Part shown: in pieces, positions 21,105 through 30,275 of the stretch
Layout: the number at the start of each line of letters is the position of its first letter
How positions within the stretch are numbered: position 1 is the first letter of the stretch
Assembly: GCA_947488345.1 (NCBI GenBank)
Contig: CANKZQ010000005.1
Coordinates: 62,001 to 126,000 of the forward strand
DNA from: an uncultured Flavobacteriaceae bacterium
Lineage (GTDB): Bacteria > Bacteroidota > Bacteroidia > Flavobacteriales > Flavobacteriaceae
Length of the DNA: 64,000 nt
Direction: 5' to 3'
Notes under the pieces: generated by a model
Seen by the model: only the letters and a program-made list of their open reading frames with translations
What the model was told of the DNA's origin: nothing
Databases searched by the model: none
Made by a program: the position numbers and the translations under genes

Positions 21105-21617
21105 TTACTTTTTACTGATATTGTCAATTTTGTTAGAGAGCTGTTTGATTTGCTCAGCGAGTTCGTTAATTGATTTTTTAACTTTTTTATAATCGGATCT
21201 CGAGGCATTTCGCCATTCGTCAATTTGTACTTTTTCACTTATTTCTTCTCCAATAGAGCTGATTTGCCCTTGAATTTGATCTTGAAATTGAGAAAGTTGT
21301 TTTTTAGGATCTTTGATGGTTTCCATTAAAACCTTGGGGCCGACTTCTTTCATGGTTTTCCACATGTACAAACTTTTCTGAAGAATACCTTCCTGTTGTT
21401 CTGTTGTCTTATCCTTTGTGGCTTCTTTGGTGAGATTTGCTAATTTCTCCTGCATAAAAATTAGCGCATCATTAAAATCAGTAAAGTTTTGCTCATCACC
21501 TTCTTGTACATGAGATATTTTACCCCGCCACTGTACTTTTGACTCACCGTCTTCTTCGAAAATTTGTTGGTTAAATCGCACCATGAACGAAGCCGTTTGA
21601 TCTTGTTTTTTACTCAT
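21105..21617 (-). CDS. Hypothetical, coiled-coil C-terminus; candidate granule/lipid-body associated protein
   Basis: N-term 'FMVRFNQQIFEEDGESKVQWRGKISHVQEGDEQNFTDFNDALIFMQEKL', C-term heptad-like helices; lies within the lipid operon. Confidence 0.6.
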   Translation of the reverse strand: MSKKQDQTASFMVRFNQQIFEEDGESKVQWRGKISHVQEGDEQNFTDFNDALIFMQEKLANLTKEATKDKTTEQQEGILQKSLYMWKTMKEVGPKVLMETIKDPKKQLSQFQDQIQGQISSIGEEISEKVQIDEWRNASRSDYKKVKKSINELAEQIKQLSNKIDNISKK

Positions 21618-21650
21618 AACAGTTGAGATTTTAGTTGTAACTATATGTTA

Positions 21651-22652
21651 TTATCCTGGCTCTCCTTCTGAACCTACTTCTATTTTTAATAACCCTTTAA
21701 AAGCATCATTGACGGTATTGCCTTCATAAAGTACTTTGTATACTTCGGTAGAAATTGGCATATCAACACCGTAATCTTTAGAAAGTTCCATAACAACTTT
21801 TGCTGTTTTTACGCCTTCCGCTACTTCTGACATTTCTTCAATAATTTGATCTAAACTTTTACCACGACCTATTTGGTATCCTACATGATGATTTCTACTT
21901 TTAGCACTTGAACAAGTAGCAACTAAATCTCCCATGCCTGCAAGTCCTGAGAATGTTCTGCGTTTACCACCCATAGCGACTCCTAAACGCGTCAATTCTG
22001 ACAGACCTCTTGTAATGACTGCTGCTCTTGTATTGTCACCAGCATTGGCACCGTCGCCCATACCAGAAGCGATGGCCATGATATTTTTTAAGGCGCCACC
22101 TAACTCACAACCAATAACATCATGATTGGTGTACACTCGAAATAGACCAGAACTAAATACCGATTGTAATCTTTTGGCGATGGTGTCATCGACCATTGCA
22201 ATCACTGCAGCAGCCGCTTTTCCATAGTGTATTTCTTTTGCTAGATTAGGACCGGTTAGAACGCCAGCGGGATGCCCAGGCATTTCTTCTTCAATAATTT
22301 CGGTCATTCTCATTTTAGTACCCATTTCTAAGCCTTTGGCTAAGCTAATGATAGGAATCCAAGGTCTTATAAACGGTTTTGCACTTTTCAAAACTTCCCT
22401 GAAGTTTTGCGAAGGAATTCCCATCACAATGACATCTGCATTTTGTACAGTTTCTTGAATTGAATTCGAAGCTTTTAAGTTTTTATGCAATTTGGCATCT
22501 GGTAAATACTTTCGATTGGTACCGTGCTCATTGATTTCTTGAACAGTTTCAGCATTTCGAGCCCATAAAACAACTTCGCTGTTTTTAGCTGTTAAGGAAG
22601 CCACCGTTGTACCCCACGAGCCTCCACCGAGTAATCCTACCTTTAATTTCAT
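21651..22652 (-). CDS. gpsA: Glycerol-3-phosphate dehydrogenase [NAD(P)+]
   Basis: GLLGGGSWGTTVA Rossmann motif, 'GCELGGALKNIMAIASGM', 'GLAGMGDLVATC'. Start moved to MKLKVGLLGG (22652). Confidence 0.95.
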   Translation of the reverse strand: MKLKVGLLGGGSWGTTVASLTAKNSEVVLWARNAETVQEINEHGTNRKYLPDAKLHKNLKASNSIQETVQNADVIVMGIPSQNFREVLKSAKPFIRPWIPIISLAKGLEMGTKMRMTEIIEEEMPGHPAGVLTGPNLAKEIHYGKAAAAVIAMVDDTIAKRLQSVFSSGLFRVYTNHDVIGCELGGALKNIMAIASGMGDGANAGDNTRAAVITRGLSELTRLGVAMGGKRRTFSGLAGMGDLVATCSSAKSRNHHVGYQIGRGKSLDQIIEEMSEVAEGVKTAKVVMELSKDYGVDMPISTEVYKVLYEGNTVNDAFKGLLKIEVGSEGEPG

Positions 22653-22753
22653 GTGTTTACATTTATTATTTTTTAAAGGATACATGCTGTTCGCTAAGAA
22701 TCCTTTCTCTGAGTATTAAACTTTTTAGTGTGCTCGATTCACAATGCGATAAA

Positions 22754-25700
22754 TTAATTTTCTAGTTCTTTTAAAAATAGATTCCGAACGTCTTCAACGT
22801 ATGTATTGATTTTCTTTAGTTTCCATTCAGAAGTATCAATTGGGTCTAATACGACGACTTCTATATGCGTTGGTTTAAAAAACTTACTGCCTTTAGGCAT
22901 GGCCATATAGGCATTTTTTATCACGATGGGAACGATAGGAACTCCACCCTGTATCGCCAGATGGAAAGCCCCTTTTTTAAAGGCTCCAAGTTCTTTACTT
23001 CCGCTTCTAGTGCCCTCGGGCGCAATAACAACGGAGATCCCATTTTTTAAGGCATCTACCGCTGGTTTCATAGCTTCTATGGCTTTCTTTTTGTCAGAAC
23101 GATCTACAAAAATAGCTCCCAATGCTTTAAAGATAGGACCGATGGGCGTGAATTCTAATTCTTTTTTAGCAACGCCCGTTATATCTTTGCGTAGCAGTTT
23201 CATTACAATAAAGAAGTCAGCCGAACTTTGATGGTTAAAACAAAAAACGGCGGGCCTGAAATCTTCCAGATTTTGTTTTCCCTTTACGTTAATATCTAAA
23301 CCAGCCAATTTAGTCCCTAGATCACCGATACTTGCAAATGTTGTATTGGCGGCTTCTTGTTTAGACATGGTTAAAACGCCTTTAGCGATACCTCTGAGTG
23401 CTGAAGGGTATATAGAGGCAGCCGCTAGTACGCTTCGAAATCCGTTTACTACCGGTTTTTCTTCATTGTCATCGAATCTTAAAATGGGCCAGCTATTTTC
23501 GAAAGCGAGCTGTGAGAGTCTATTATCCGGATTTGTAGCATGAGGTTTACCCACAATTTCTAAGAGCGGATAATCTTCAATACTATCTGTATAGAAAAAA
23601 CTTTTAGACAAATCAATATCATGCGCCTTGGCAAATTTCTTTCCAGCATTCGCTTTGCCTTCTCCCCAGCACATTTCTTTAATTGTACCGGTGAACTTCC
23701 CTTTTTTTACATCCATTTCGGTGCAAAAAATATCTTTAACCCCAAGCTCATCTGCTATTGGTTTGATTTGATAAATGGTGGCTGCGGAAACAATTACCAC
23801 TTTATGACCTTTTTCTAAATGCGAAGCAATAAGGGTTCTTGATTCGGGGTAAATAGTTGTTGCCAAATGGTCTGCGAACACATCCTCACCGAGATCAAAA
23901 AAGTCTTTTTCCTTAATGCCCTTCACTCCCAAGGCCGATATTTTTGTTAAGAATTCAAAATCTCGATTACCGGCGGCATAAGCGATGGCTGTCGCAAATT
24001 GGGATAGTAATTCCTTTGCTGTCGTTTTTCCACTTAAAATTCTTGATTGTACGAACTTCTTAGCAGAAAAATCATTGATTAGCGTTCTATCCAAATCAAA
24101 AAATGCGGCAATATGCGGACCTTCTTCTTGTTTTAAGATTTTATTAGAGAAACTATTAAAATCTGCGCCAGGAACTACTTCTGTTTCTTCGGTATCTTCG
24201 ATTTCCTTGGTCTTTTCAGCTGTTGTAATTTCAAGTTGTTGTAAAAAGTTTAATCTCTGAGTTAAGTCCTCCAGTAACAGCATCAACTCATCTATTTTAT
24301 CATAATCAATAGCGCCATCAACAGGAGTGAGATTACTATTTTTAGCAAAACGCAAGGCACTTACTAAAAAAGGTTTCGAGACACTATCTAAGCGACTAAT
24401 ACGTGTTTGCCAATGTAATTCTCGCCCCTTAAACAAGCATAAATCTACAAATTCATTATCAGAAAACTCGTCCTCTAGATCCCAACTTTTAAGGGTATGA
24501 CATACTACTTTATTCGCTTCTAGATAAATAATTAATAATGCTTTAGAAACAAAAAGTTCTTGTTTTGCCAATAGTTGTGAAATATCTTCAGCGGGGTTGT
24601 CAATAATAGTTCTCCAATTTTTGTCAAAAACAGATAGTTCTGCTTCAATTTCACTGCTAAATTGTGGTTTGTTTGTATAGAAAAATTCAAATTTGAATAA
24701 GTTTCTTAGGCGCATTATTTCTTCCCAGAAATGGAGAATTCTGTCAGAAGAAGTGTCATCTTTTATCTTCACCAATGCCATCTCTATAAAAGCGCGATGG
24801 TACAGGTGACCTGAGGCCATATTTGCATAATATGTGGCAGATAAATACTCGGTAGGAGCCAAGCTATACTGCACTTTTAGGCCGGCTTTACTTTTTCGAA
24901 TAATACGAGCACTCAGTAATAAATTCAATGCCTTCTGTATAGTAATACTAATACTATTTCCACGATCTATAAGTACATCTTTTTTACGATGTCCAATATA
25001 ATTCATGAGTTTGCTTACGTTGAGCTCTAATTCTTTTTTTGTTAAAGCAAAATTGTTCAATAATAAATTAGAAACCAAAGATACCGTTGTCACCGGTGTA
25101 ATCATATTGGCTTTGTGAATAAGCTCAAAAGCGAAACGCGGGAGGGTATTTTTGTCGGCGTAACTGTCATCTTCTAGGTCGGGTATTATAGCATTGTGAT
25201 GTTCGCTAACATCGACTGGTTCTCCGAATCTAATCGCTGCTCTTCCATGTTCATTCCCTAATTTTCTAATATAATTGACAAAAGTTTCTAAATTTTCACT
25301 CTTTTTCTCTTTGCCCTTGCCTTCTTCAGTCATTTCCTTCACATCTGGAATCAAGTCATAAACAATAGATACAGGTACATATTTGATCGCACGAGTGCTT
25401 TGACGTTCGCCCTCTAAGATATACTTTAATATACCCATTTGAGGATATACAATTTTACCCGTTCTCGAGCGCGTTCCTTCAATATTCCAAGTTAAATGAT
25501 CACCATTGTCGATGAGTGATGCGATGTAATGTCTCAAGGCAGCTTTGTACACTTTATTATCCTTAAAGCTTCTTCTAATGAAGATCAATCCAGAGTTCTT
25601 TCCCAATTGTTTTACTCCTGGCATGGCTAAGTTAATGCCACCAAAAGCATAAGGAATTGGCATTCCGTAATGAGCTAACGTGTTTATTAAAACAACGGTA

Positions 25701-25996
25701 TCTAAATAGGTTTTGTGTGTAAGTATGAAAGCGACAGAATCTTGTCGCATTAGTTTCATTAATTTTTTAATCTCCTTCGGATCAACATCAATTTTATCAC
25801 CATATGCCTTCGAAATCATATATCGAAACCCCTTTCCGGATACCATATTGGCTACGGGATGTTGGTGTGCATATAGTTCCTTGATGCAAAGTGCTCCCTC
25901 TTTTTGAACCTCGACAAGGTCCAATTTTTGAGTCACAGCAATTTCTTGAAGTTTTTCTTGAAATTTGGGATGATTAATGATTTTTTCTATCTGCAT
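22754..25996 (-). CDS. Tripartite PlsB-like acyltransferase - HAD-IB phosphatase-like - PlsC-like acyltransferase fusion
   Basis: 1080 aa: 'ILTHKTYLDTVVL' + 'IEGTRSRTGK' (first HX4D acyltransferase), 'AAFFDLDRTLINDFSAKKF' (HAD DxDxT), 'CFNHQSSADFFIVMKLL' + 'IAPEGTRSGSKEL' (second HX4D acyltransferase). Confidence 0.88.
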   Translation of the reverse strand: MQIEKIINHPKFQEKLQEIAVTQKLDLVEVQKEGALCIKELYAHQHPVANMVSGKGFRYMISKAYGDKIDVDPKEIKKLMKLMRQDSVAFILTHKTYLDTVVLINTLAHYGMPIPYAFGGINLAMPGVKQLGKNSGLIFIRRSFKDNKVYKAALRHYIASLIDNGDHLTWNIEGTRSRTGKIVYPQMGILKYILEGERQSTRAIKYVPVSIVYDLIPDVKEMTEEGKGKEKKSENLETFVNYIRKLGNEHGRAAIRFGEPVDVSEHHNAIIPDLEDDSYADKNTLPRFAFELIHKANMITPVTTVSLVSNLLLNNFALTKKELELNVSKLMNYIGHRKKDVLIDRGNSISITIQKALNLLLSARIIRKSKAGLKVQYSLAPTEYLSATYYANMASGHLYHRAFIEMALVKIKDDTSSDRILHFWEEIMRLRNLFKFEFFYTNKPQFSSEIEAELSVFDKNWRTIIDNPAEDISQLLAKQELFVSKALLIIYLEANKVVCHTLKSWDLEDEFSDNEFVDLCLFKGRELHWQTRISRLDSVSKPFLVSALRFAKNSNLTPVDGAIDYDKIDELMLLLEDLTQRLNFLQQLEITTAEKTKEIEDTEETEVVPGADFNSFSNKILKQEEGPHIAAFFDLDRTLINDFSAKKFVQSRILSGKTTAKELLSQFATAIAYAAGNRDFEFLTKISALGVKGIKEKDFFDLGEDVFADHLATTIYPESRTLIASHLEKGHKVVIVSAATIYQIKPIADELGVKDIFCTEMDVKKGKFTGTIKEMCWGEGKANAGKKFAKAHDIDLSKSFFYTDSIEDYPLLEIVGKPHATNPDNRLSQLAFENSWPILRFDDNEEKPVVNGFRSVLAAASIYPSALRGIAKGVLTMSKQEAANTTFASIGDLGTKLAGLDINVKGKQNLEDFRPAVFCFNHQSSADFFIVMKLLRKDITGVAKKELEFTPIGPIFKALGAIFVDRSDKKKAIEAMKPAVDALKNGISVVIAPEGTRSGSKELGAFKKGAFHLAIQGGVPIVPIVIKNAYMAMPKGSKFFKPTHIEVVVLDPIDTSEWKLKKINTYVEDVRNLFLKELEN

Positions 25997-26009
25997 ACTA
26001 AGTAATTTA

Positions 26010-27188
26010 TTACTTAAAAAAGAGGTTCGTAAATTTAGCTAGTCCCTTATCTTTCCAAAAACTAGGAAAGAACATGTCTTCAATACTGTGTGCGAAACGA
26101 CTTTCGAAAGGCTCTAAATTCAAATTCTCTCCCAAAGAATGTGCGACGGTAAATAGTATAGAAGCATTAGCACCCATGCCAATGTGACTACCATAGACTT
26201 CAATATTTTTGATATCACCTCGTAATGTTTCGGCTTCTTGGCAGTGTTTCCAAGGTAAAAGGCCATCTGTTTTTGTGTAAATACAGGTAATCGGTACTTT
26301 TGGAATATCTTCAAGCTCTTTTAAGAACTTTTCATTTCGTTCTCGTAGCGTTTTACCTCTTAAAAACTCTAGCATTTTTATTAAAGGCGTATTCATGTTT
26401 TTTACGCCCCAAACGGGTGAGCCAATGGTAATTAATTGCGCTACCTTGTCGGGATGCCTATTGGCGATTATCTTAGCGAACATGCCACCTCCACTCCAGC
26501 CAACGAGACTTACTTTTTCTTGATGCTCTTTATAAATTTCATCGAGTCGCTCCACGAGATTGGGTAAATATTTAGAATTCAACATGTTCACTCCTAAATC
26601 CCATTTATAGGTTTTAAACCCTAACGATGTGAGGTATTTTCTCACAAAACGAGTAGAAAAATCATTGCCTAAATAAGGAGGCATAATCAAGACAGGCTTC
26701 CCTTTCCCCTTTTTTCTTTTCGGAATAAAAGGATAGATATAGAAGATGGATGACCACTCTAATAAGCTCCGTGTTTCAAGTAATGCGTTATATGTTGGTG
26801 GGGCGTCAATCTTTTTATTGATGCGCTCAATTTCTTCTTTAAATCGATTCACGATAAAATCAACAATTTGTAATTTATCTTTTTTGACCTTTCTTGTTCG
26901 CATCGTTTGAGAAGTCACTTTTTCTAAAATCAATACCAAGGCAATATAATCCCTATCTGGACCAAAATCTTCGCAAACAACAATACTGTCGGCCAATAGC
27001 GGCTCTAATTCTTGATGCTTGTCATACTCAACTTTGGAGGCGTATTTCTTAATTTTTTTACTGTAAGGATGGTGGCTGAAACTTTCGTCAATAAGTGTTC
27101 TGGCCTCCTTAAGTTCAACTCCGCTTTTCATGGCTGCATGAATCGCTAGTTTTGTGAATGATTTGTATAGGGTTTTATTGTTTTCCAT
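26010..27188 (-). CDS. Alpha/beta hydrolase, PhaC-like overall but with serine nucleophile
   Basis: 'PVLIMPPYLGNDFSTRFVRKYLTSLGFKTYKWDLG' oxyanion region; nucleophile elbow G-W-S-G-G. Confidence 0.75.
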   Translation of the reverse strand: MENNKTLYKSFTKLAIHAAMKSGVELKEARTLIDESFSHHPYSKKIKKYASKVEYDKHQELEPLLADSIVVCEDFGPDRDYIALVLILEKVTSQTMRTRKVKKDKLQIVDFIVNRFKEEIERINKKIDAPPTYNALLETRSLLEWSSIFYIYPFIPKRKKGKGKPVLIMPPYLGNDFSTRFVRKYLTSLGFKTYKWDLGVNMLNSKYLPNLVERLDEIYKEHQEKVSLVGWSGGGMFAKIIANRHPDKVAQLITIGSPVWGVKNMNTPLIKMLEFLRGKTLRERNEKFLKELEDIPKVPITCIYTKTDGLLPWKHCQEAETLRGDIKNIEVYGSHIGMGANASILFTVAHSLGENLNLEPFESRFAHSIEDMFFPSFWKDKGLAKFTNLFFK

Positions 27189-27194
27189 GTTTCT

Positions 27195-28133
27195 TTAATG
27201 GGCTTCTATTTTTTCGTTAAGCCAATTCAATACGTCTTGTTCTACTTCCTCTTTATTTACTTCATTTAACATTTCGTGACGCCCACCTTTATACAATTTA
27301 AAAGTAAGATCATCAATACCTGCTTTTTCATATTGTCGCACCACTCTTTTGATACCTTTTCCCATTTCCCCTACAGGGTCCTTATCTCCAGAAAAAAGAA
27401 ATATAGGTAACTTCTTAGGAGTAGCATTAAAAGTGGTTTGTTTATTTATTTCTTTACTTCCTTTTAGGATATCTAAAAATATACTTAATGAAAAGTCTTC
27501 GATTCTGTAAGGATCTGCATCAAAAAGATCCACTTGATGTTCGTCGCTACTGATCCAATCGACCTTTGTTCTATTCGGTTTGAATTTTTTATTAAACTCA
27601 GAGAAAAAGACAGATTTTAACAAATTGTTACTTTTGGTTCTTCCTCTGAAAGTGCTAATAACTTTCGCACTAAATAACCCAATTTCACCGAGCCCTTTTA
27701 AAAAACCACCAGTACCTGATAAAATCAAGGCCTGTAGATCATCTCCATACTTAATAACGTATTTTCTGCTTAAAAGTGCACCCATACTATGTCCGAAGAG
27801 GATAATTTTCTTTTGGGGATGCTCTTTTTTGATGAGTAAGGTTAATTGTCGCATATCTTGGATAGCATCATCAAAATAATTTTCGCCATCATAAAACCCC
27901 ATTAGAGCTTTCGATTTTGCTGATCGTCCATGAACTCTATGATCGTTGGCATAAATGGTATAACCTTGCTGCTGTAATAAGGTAGCAATCGGTTGATATC
28001 TTCCAGCGTGCTCGCCAACGCCATGAGAAATTTGCACAATACCTTTCAAAGGAACATGAGGGTCATGTGTCCATTTATAATAAAAAATGGCATCGCCATT
28101 ACTGGCCGTAAAGGTATTGGTTGAATACTTCAT
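27195..28133 (-). CDS. Alpha/beta hydrolase, monoacylglycerol lipase-like
   Basis: 'VQISHGVGEHAGRYQPIATLLQQQGYTIYANDHRVHGRS', 'LFGHSMGALLSRKY', 'GGRHEMLNE'. Confidence 0.88.
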   Translation of the reverse strand: MKYSTNTFTASNGDAIFYYKWTHDPHVPLKGIVQISHGVGEHAGRYQPIATLLQQQGYTIYANDHRVHGRSAKSKALMGFYDGENYFDDAIQDMRQLTLLIKKEHPQKKIILFGHSMGALLSRKYVIKYGDDLQALILSGTGGFLKGLGEIGLFSAKVISTFRGRTKSNNLLKSVFFSEFNKKFKPNRTKVDWISSDEHQVDLFDADPYRIEDFSLSIFLDILKGSKEINKQTTFNATPKKLPIFLFSGDKDPVGEMGKGIKRVVRQYEKAGIDDLTFKLYKGGRHEMLNEVNKEEVEQDVLNWLNEKIEAH

Positions 28134-28135
28134 TC

Positions 28136-29956
28136 TTATCTTGCTAAAAATTGCGCTATAAAATCCATGAATTTTAATTCGTAAGCCTTAGCGCCCTCAA
28201 ATTTTAGACGCTCTTGAATTTTCAACTCTTTCAATAATAGTTTTTTATCATATAGTTGCTTCAAATAAACATCTTCTATATCAATTGTCGCATGCGATTT
28301 TGATGTTTTTCGCTTTCTTATAACGCCTTCTTTTTTTGTTAAGTCAATCAACCAACTCGCTTGTTTTTTATCGAGTTTGACGTTGATTTGATAAATGCCT
28401 TTATATTTTTTGTGCATTGTCGGATTCTTTTTAAGGTACCTTTTAAGGGCACTGAAAAAAGAATCACTCTCAAATTTTAACGCTGTAGATGGTGTTTTTT
28501 TTGTAGCTTTTTTCTTGATTAACTTCTCTAATTCATTGGCAGCATCTCTAATGTATCTAGAAAATTTGTCTGCGTCAGGCATGGTGTTGGCATCCGACGT
28601 TGTTGTAATTGTAACTTGCCCGTTATAGCTAAATGCGGCGATGATTAAACCAAAATTATCCAATACTGGCGTAAGTCCGAAGACTGAAACAATTTTATGT
28701 CCTTTTAAATACAGGAGACCTCTAGGGCCAGGTACATTGGTAATGGTCACATTAAACGGGGGTCTGTGTAATTCTTTAATATTGTATTTACTGTAAAGAC
28801 CTGCGGCCAAGTTTGCCAAACCGAAAGGAACAGAATCAGCCATTTTCGCCAAGGTTTTGGCGCCCATTGCTTTATGTCTTGTTTTTCCTTGAATTGTTTG
28901 TTCTTGGATGTATTCCAGACGTGCAATTGGGTCTTCGATATGCGTGGCAATGCGCACGAGCATATTCGAAATTTGATTATTCAATTCATCTTTACTACTT
29001 TCTGTTCGAATAGAAATAGGTACGTTAGCTACTAAGGGTTGAGAGGGTAGTTTTTCCCGCTCTTGCAAATATCTTCGAATCGCACCGGCACAAATTGCCA
29101 GTATAATATCATTAATGCTTACACCCATTATTTTTCTGAGAGCATTAATACGGTCGAAAGATAATATGGCTGTTCCCCATGTTCTTTTTGGAGATACCGA
29201 ACCGTTAAAAATAGTTTTGGGTACCGGAAAAGAAGGTTTGTTAAAGTCTTTTTTTCCGTTTAAAGTACTGTTCGCTCTTCCTTTTAGCATCGTGAGTACA
29301 GTCTCCCCTATGGTTACCGGAATTTTTAAGGGATTTTTTAAAAATTTATAGGAACTTTTGAGTAGTAGACTCAGTTCATCTGGTAGTGGGTCTGGCTCGT
29401 AGGGTTTGGGTGGTTTTATTTTTTCGTCATTATCAAATAAAACACCCATGATGCCAACACCTGAGCTGCCGTCGATCATTACATGATGCACCTTGGTAAC
29501 GATAGCTACTGATCCTTTTGGTAGCTGTGAAATCTCATCTAAACCCTCTATAAAACTAATAGACCATAAGGGTCTACGTAAATCTAATGAACCACTAAAA
29601 ATAGAGGAGGTTTGCTCTCTCAAGGTTTTCCAGTTGGCTGGATCTGGTAATTTTATTCTATTAATATGAAGGTCTAAATCGAAGTTCGGATCATCTACCC
29701 AATAGGGATAATCGAGATCGAAAGGAACGTTCATTAATCGTTGTCGAAACTTGGGAATTAAATGAAGTTTAGAAGCAATAATATCTTTAAAATCTTGATA
29801 CTTTAATGAATCTTCAACAATAATCAGGGAGCCCACATGCATCGGACTCGATGGAGATTCAGCATATAAAAATGTTGCATCAAAACCTGAGATTTGTTTT
29901 GCTGAAGTTTCAAGTGCATCTTGAACAATATCTTTAATAACCGTTTTTTTCGCCAT
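28136..29956 (-). CDS. WS/DGAT wax ester synthase / diacylglycerol acyltransferase with SCP2-like C-terminal extension
   Basis: 'VTKVHHVMIDGSSGVGIM' HHxxxDG; 'FNVTITNVPGPRGLLYLKGHKI'; final ~90 aa 'YQINVKLDKKQASWLIDLTKKEGVI..ATIDIEDVYLKQLYDKKLLLKELKIQERLKFEGAKAYELKFMDFI' resembles an SCP2 fold. Confidence 0.9.
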   Translation of the reverse strand: MAKKTVIKDIVQDALETSAKQISGFDATFLYAESPSSPMHVGSLIIVEDSLKYQDFKDIIASKLHLIPKFRQRLMNVPFDLDYPYWVDDPNFDLDLHINRIKLPDPANWKTLREQTSSIFSGSLDLRRPLWSISFIEGLDEISQLPKGSVAIVTKVHHVMIDGSSGVGIMGVLFDNDEKIKPPKPYEPDPLPDELSLLLKSSYKFLKNPLKIPVTIGETVLTMLKGRANSTLNGKKDFNKPSFPVPKTIFNGSVSPKRTWGTAILSFDRINALRKIMGVSINDIILAICAGAIRRYLQEREKLPSQPLVANVPISIRTESSKDELNNQISNMLVRIATHIEDPIARLEYIQEQTIQGKTRHKAMGAKTLAKMADSVPFGLANLAAGLYSKYNIKELHRPPFNVTITNVPGPRGLLYLKGHKIVSVFGLTPVLDNFGLIIAAFSYNGQVTITTTSDANTMPDADKFSRYIRDAANELEKLIKKKATKKTPSTALKFESDSFFSALKRYLKKNPTMHKKYKGIYQINVKLDKKQASWLIDLTKKEGVIRKRKTSKSHATIDIEDVYLKQLYDKKLLLKELKIQERLKFEGAKAYELKFMDFIAQFLAR

Positions 29957-30275
29957 GTATTTTGCTAAAATTGAATGATGCTAATGCCTTACAAATAAAG
30001 AGATCAACTCTTTGCAAGATAGATATTTTTTAGAATATAAATGTTTTTGGATACAACTCGGTTTTTGATAGGTTATAATAGAACGAAAGGTATAGACTTT
30101 AAAATTCTATTTGAGAGTGTACTAGTAATAGTATTATTACATTTTATTAACTTGATCGCACGTAAAAAAACTATACAAAATATACTAGTCTAGCAGAATT
30201 AACACATTAATCAAATACAAATCAGTATATTTAGAGATGTTTTTGAATTTAAATAACTATACATTGTTGTTGTAT

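Noticed and set aside
26010-27188. PHA synthase (PhaC)
   Set aside because: Nucleophile elbow is GWSGG rather than GxCxG.
30125-30140. Inverted repeat gtaata-gtat-tattac between the divergent lipid and glucan loci
   Set aside because: Six-bp AT-rich arms are expected by chance in this composition; not enough to call an operator.
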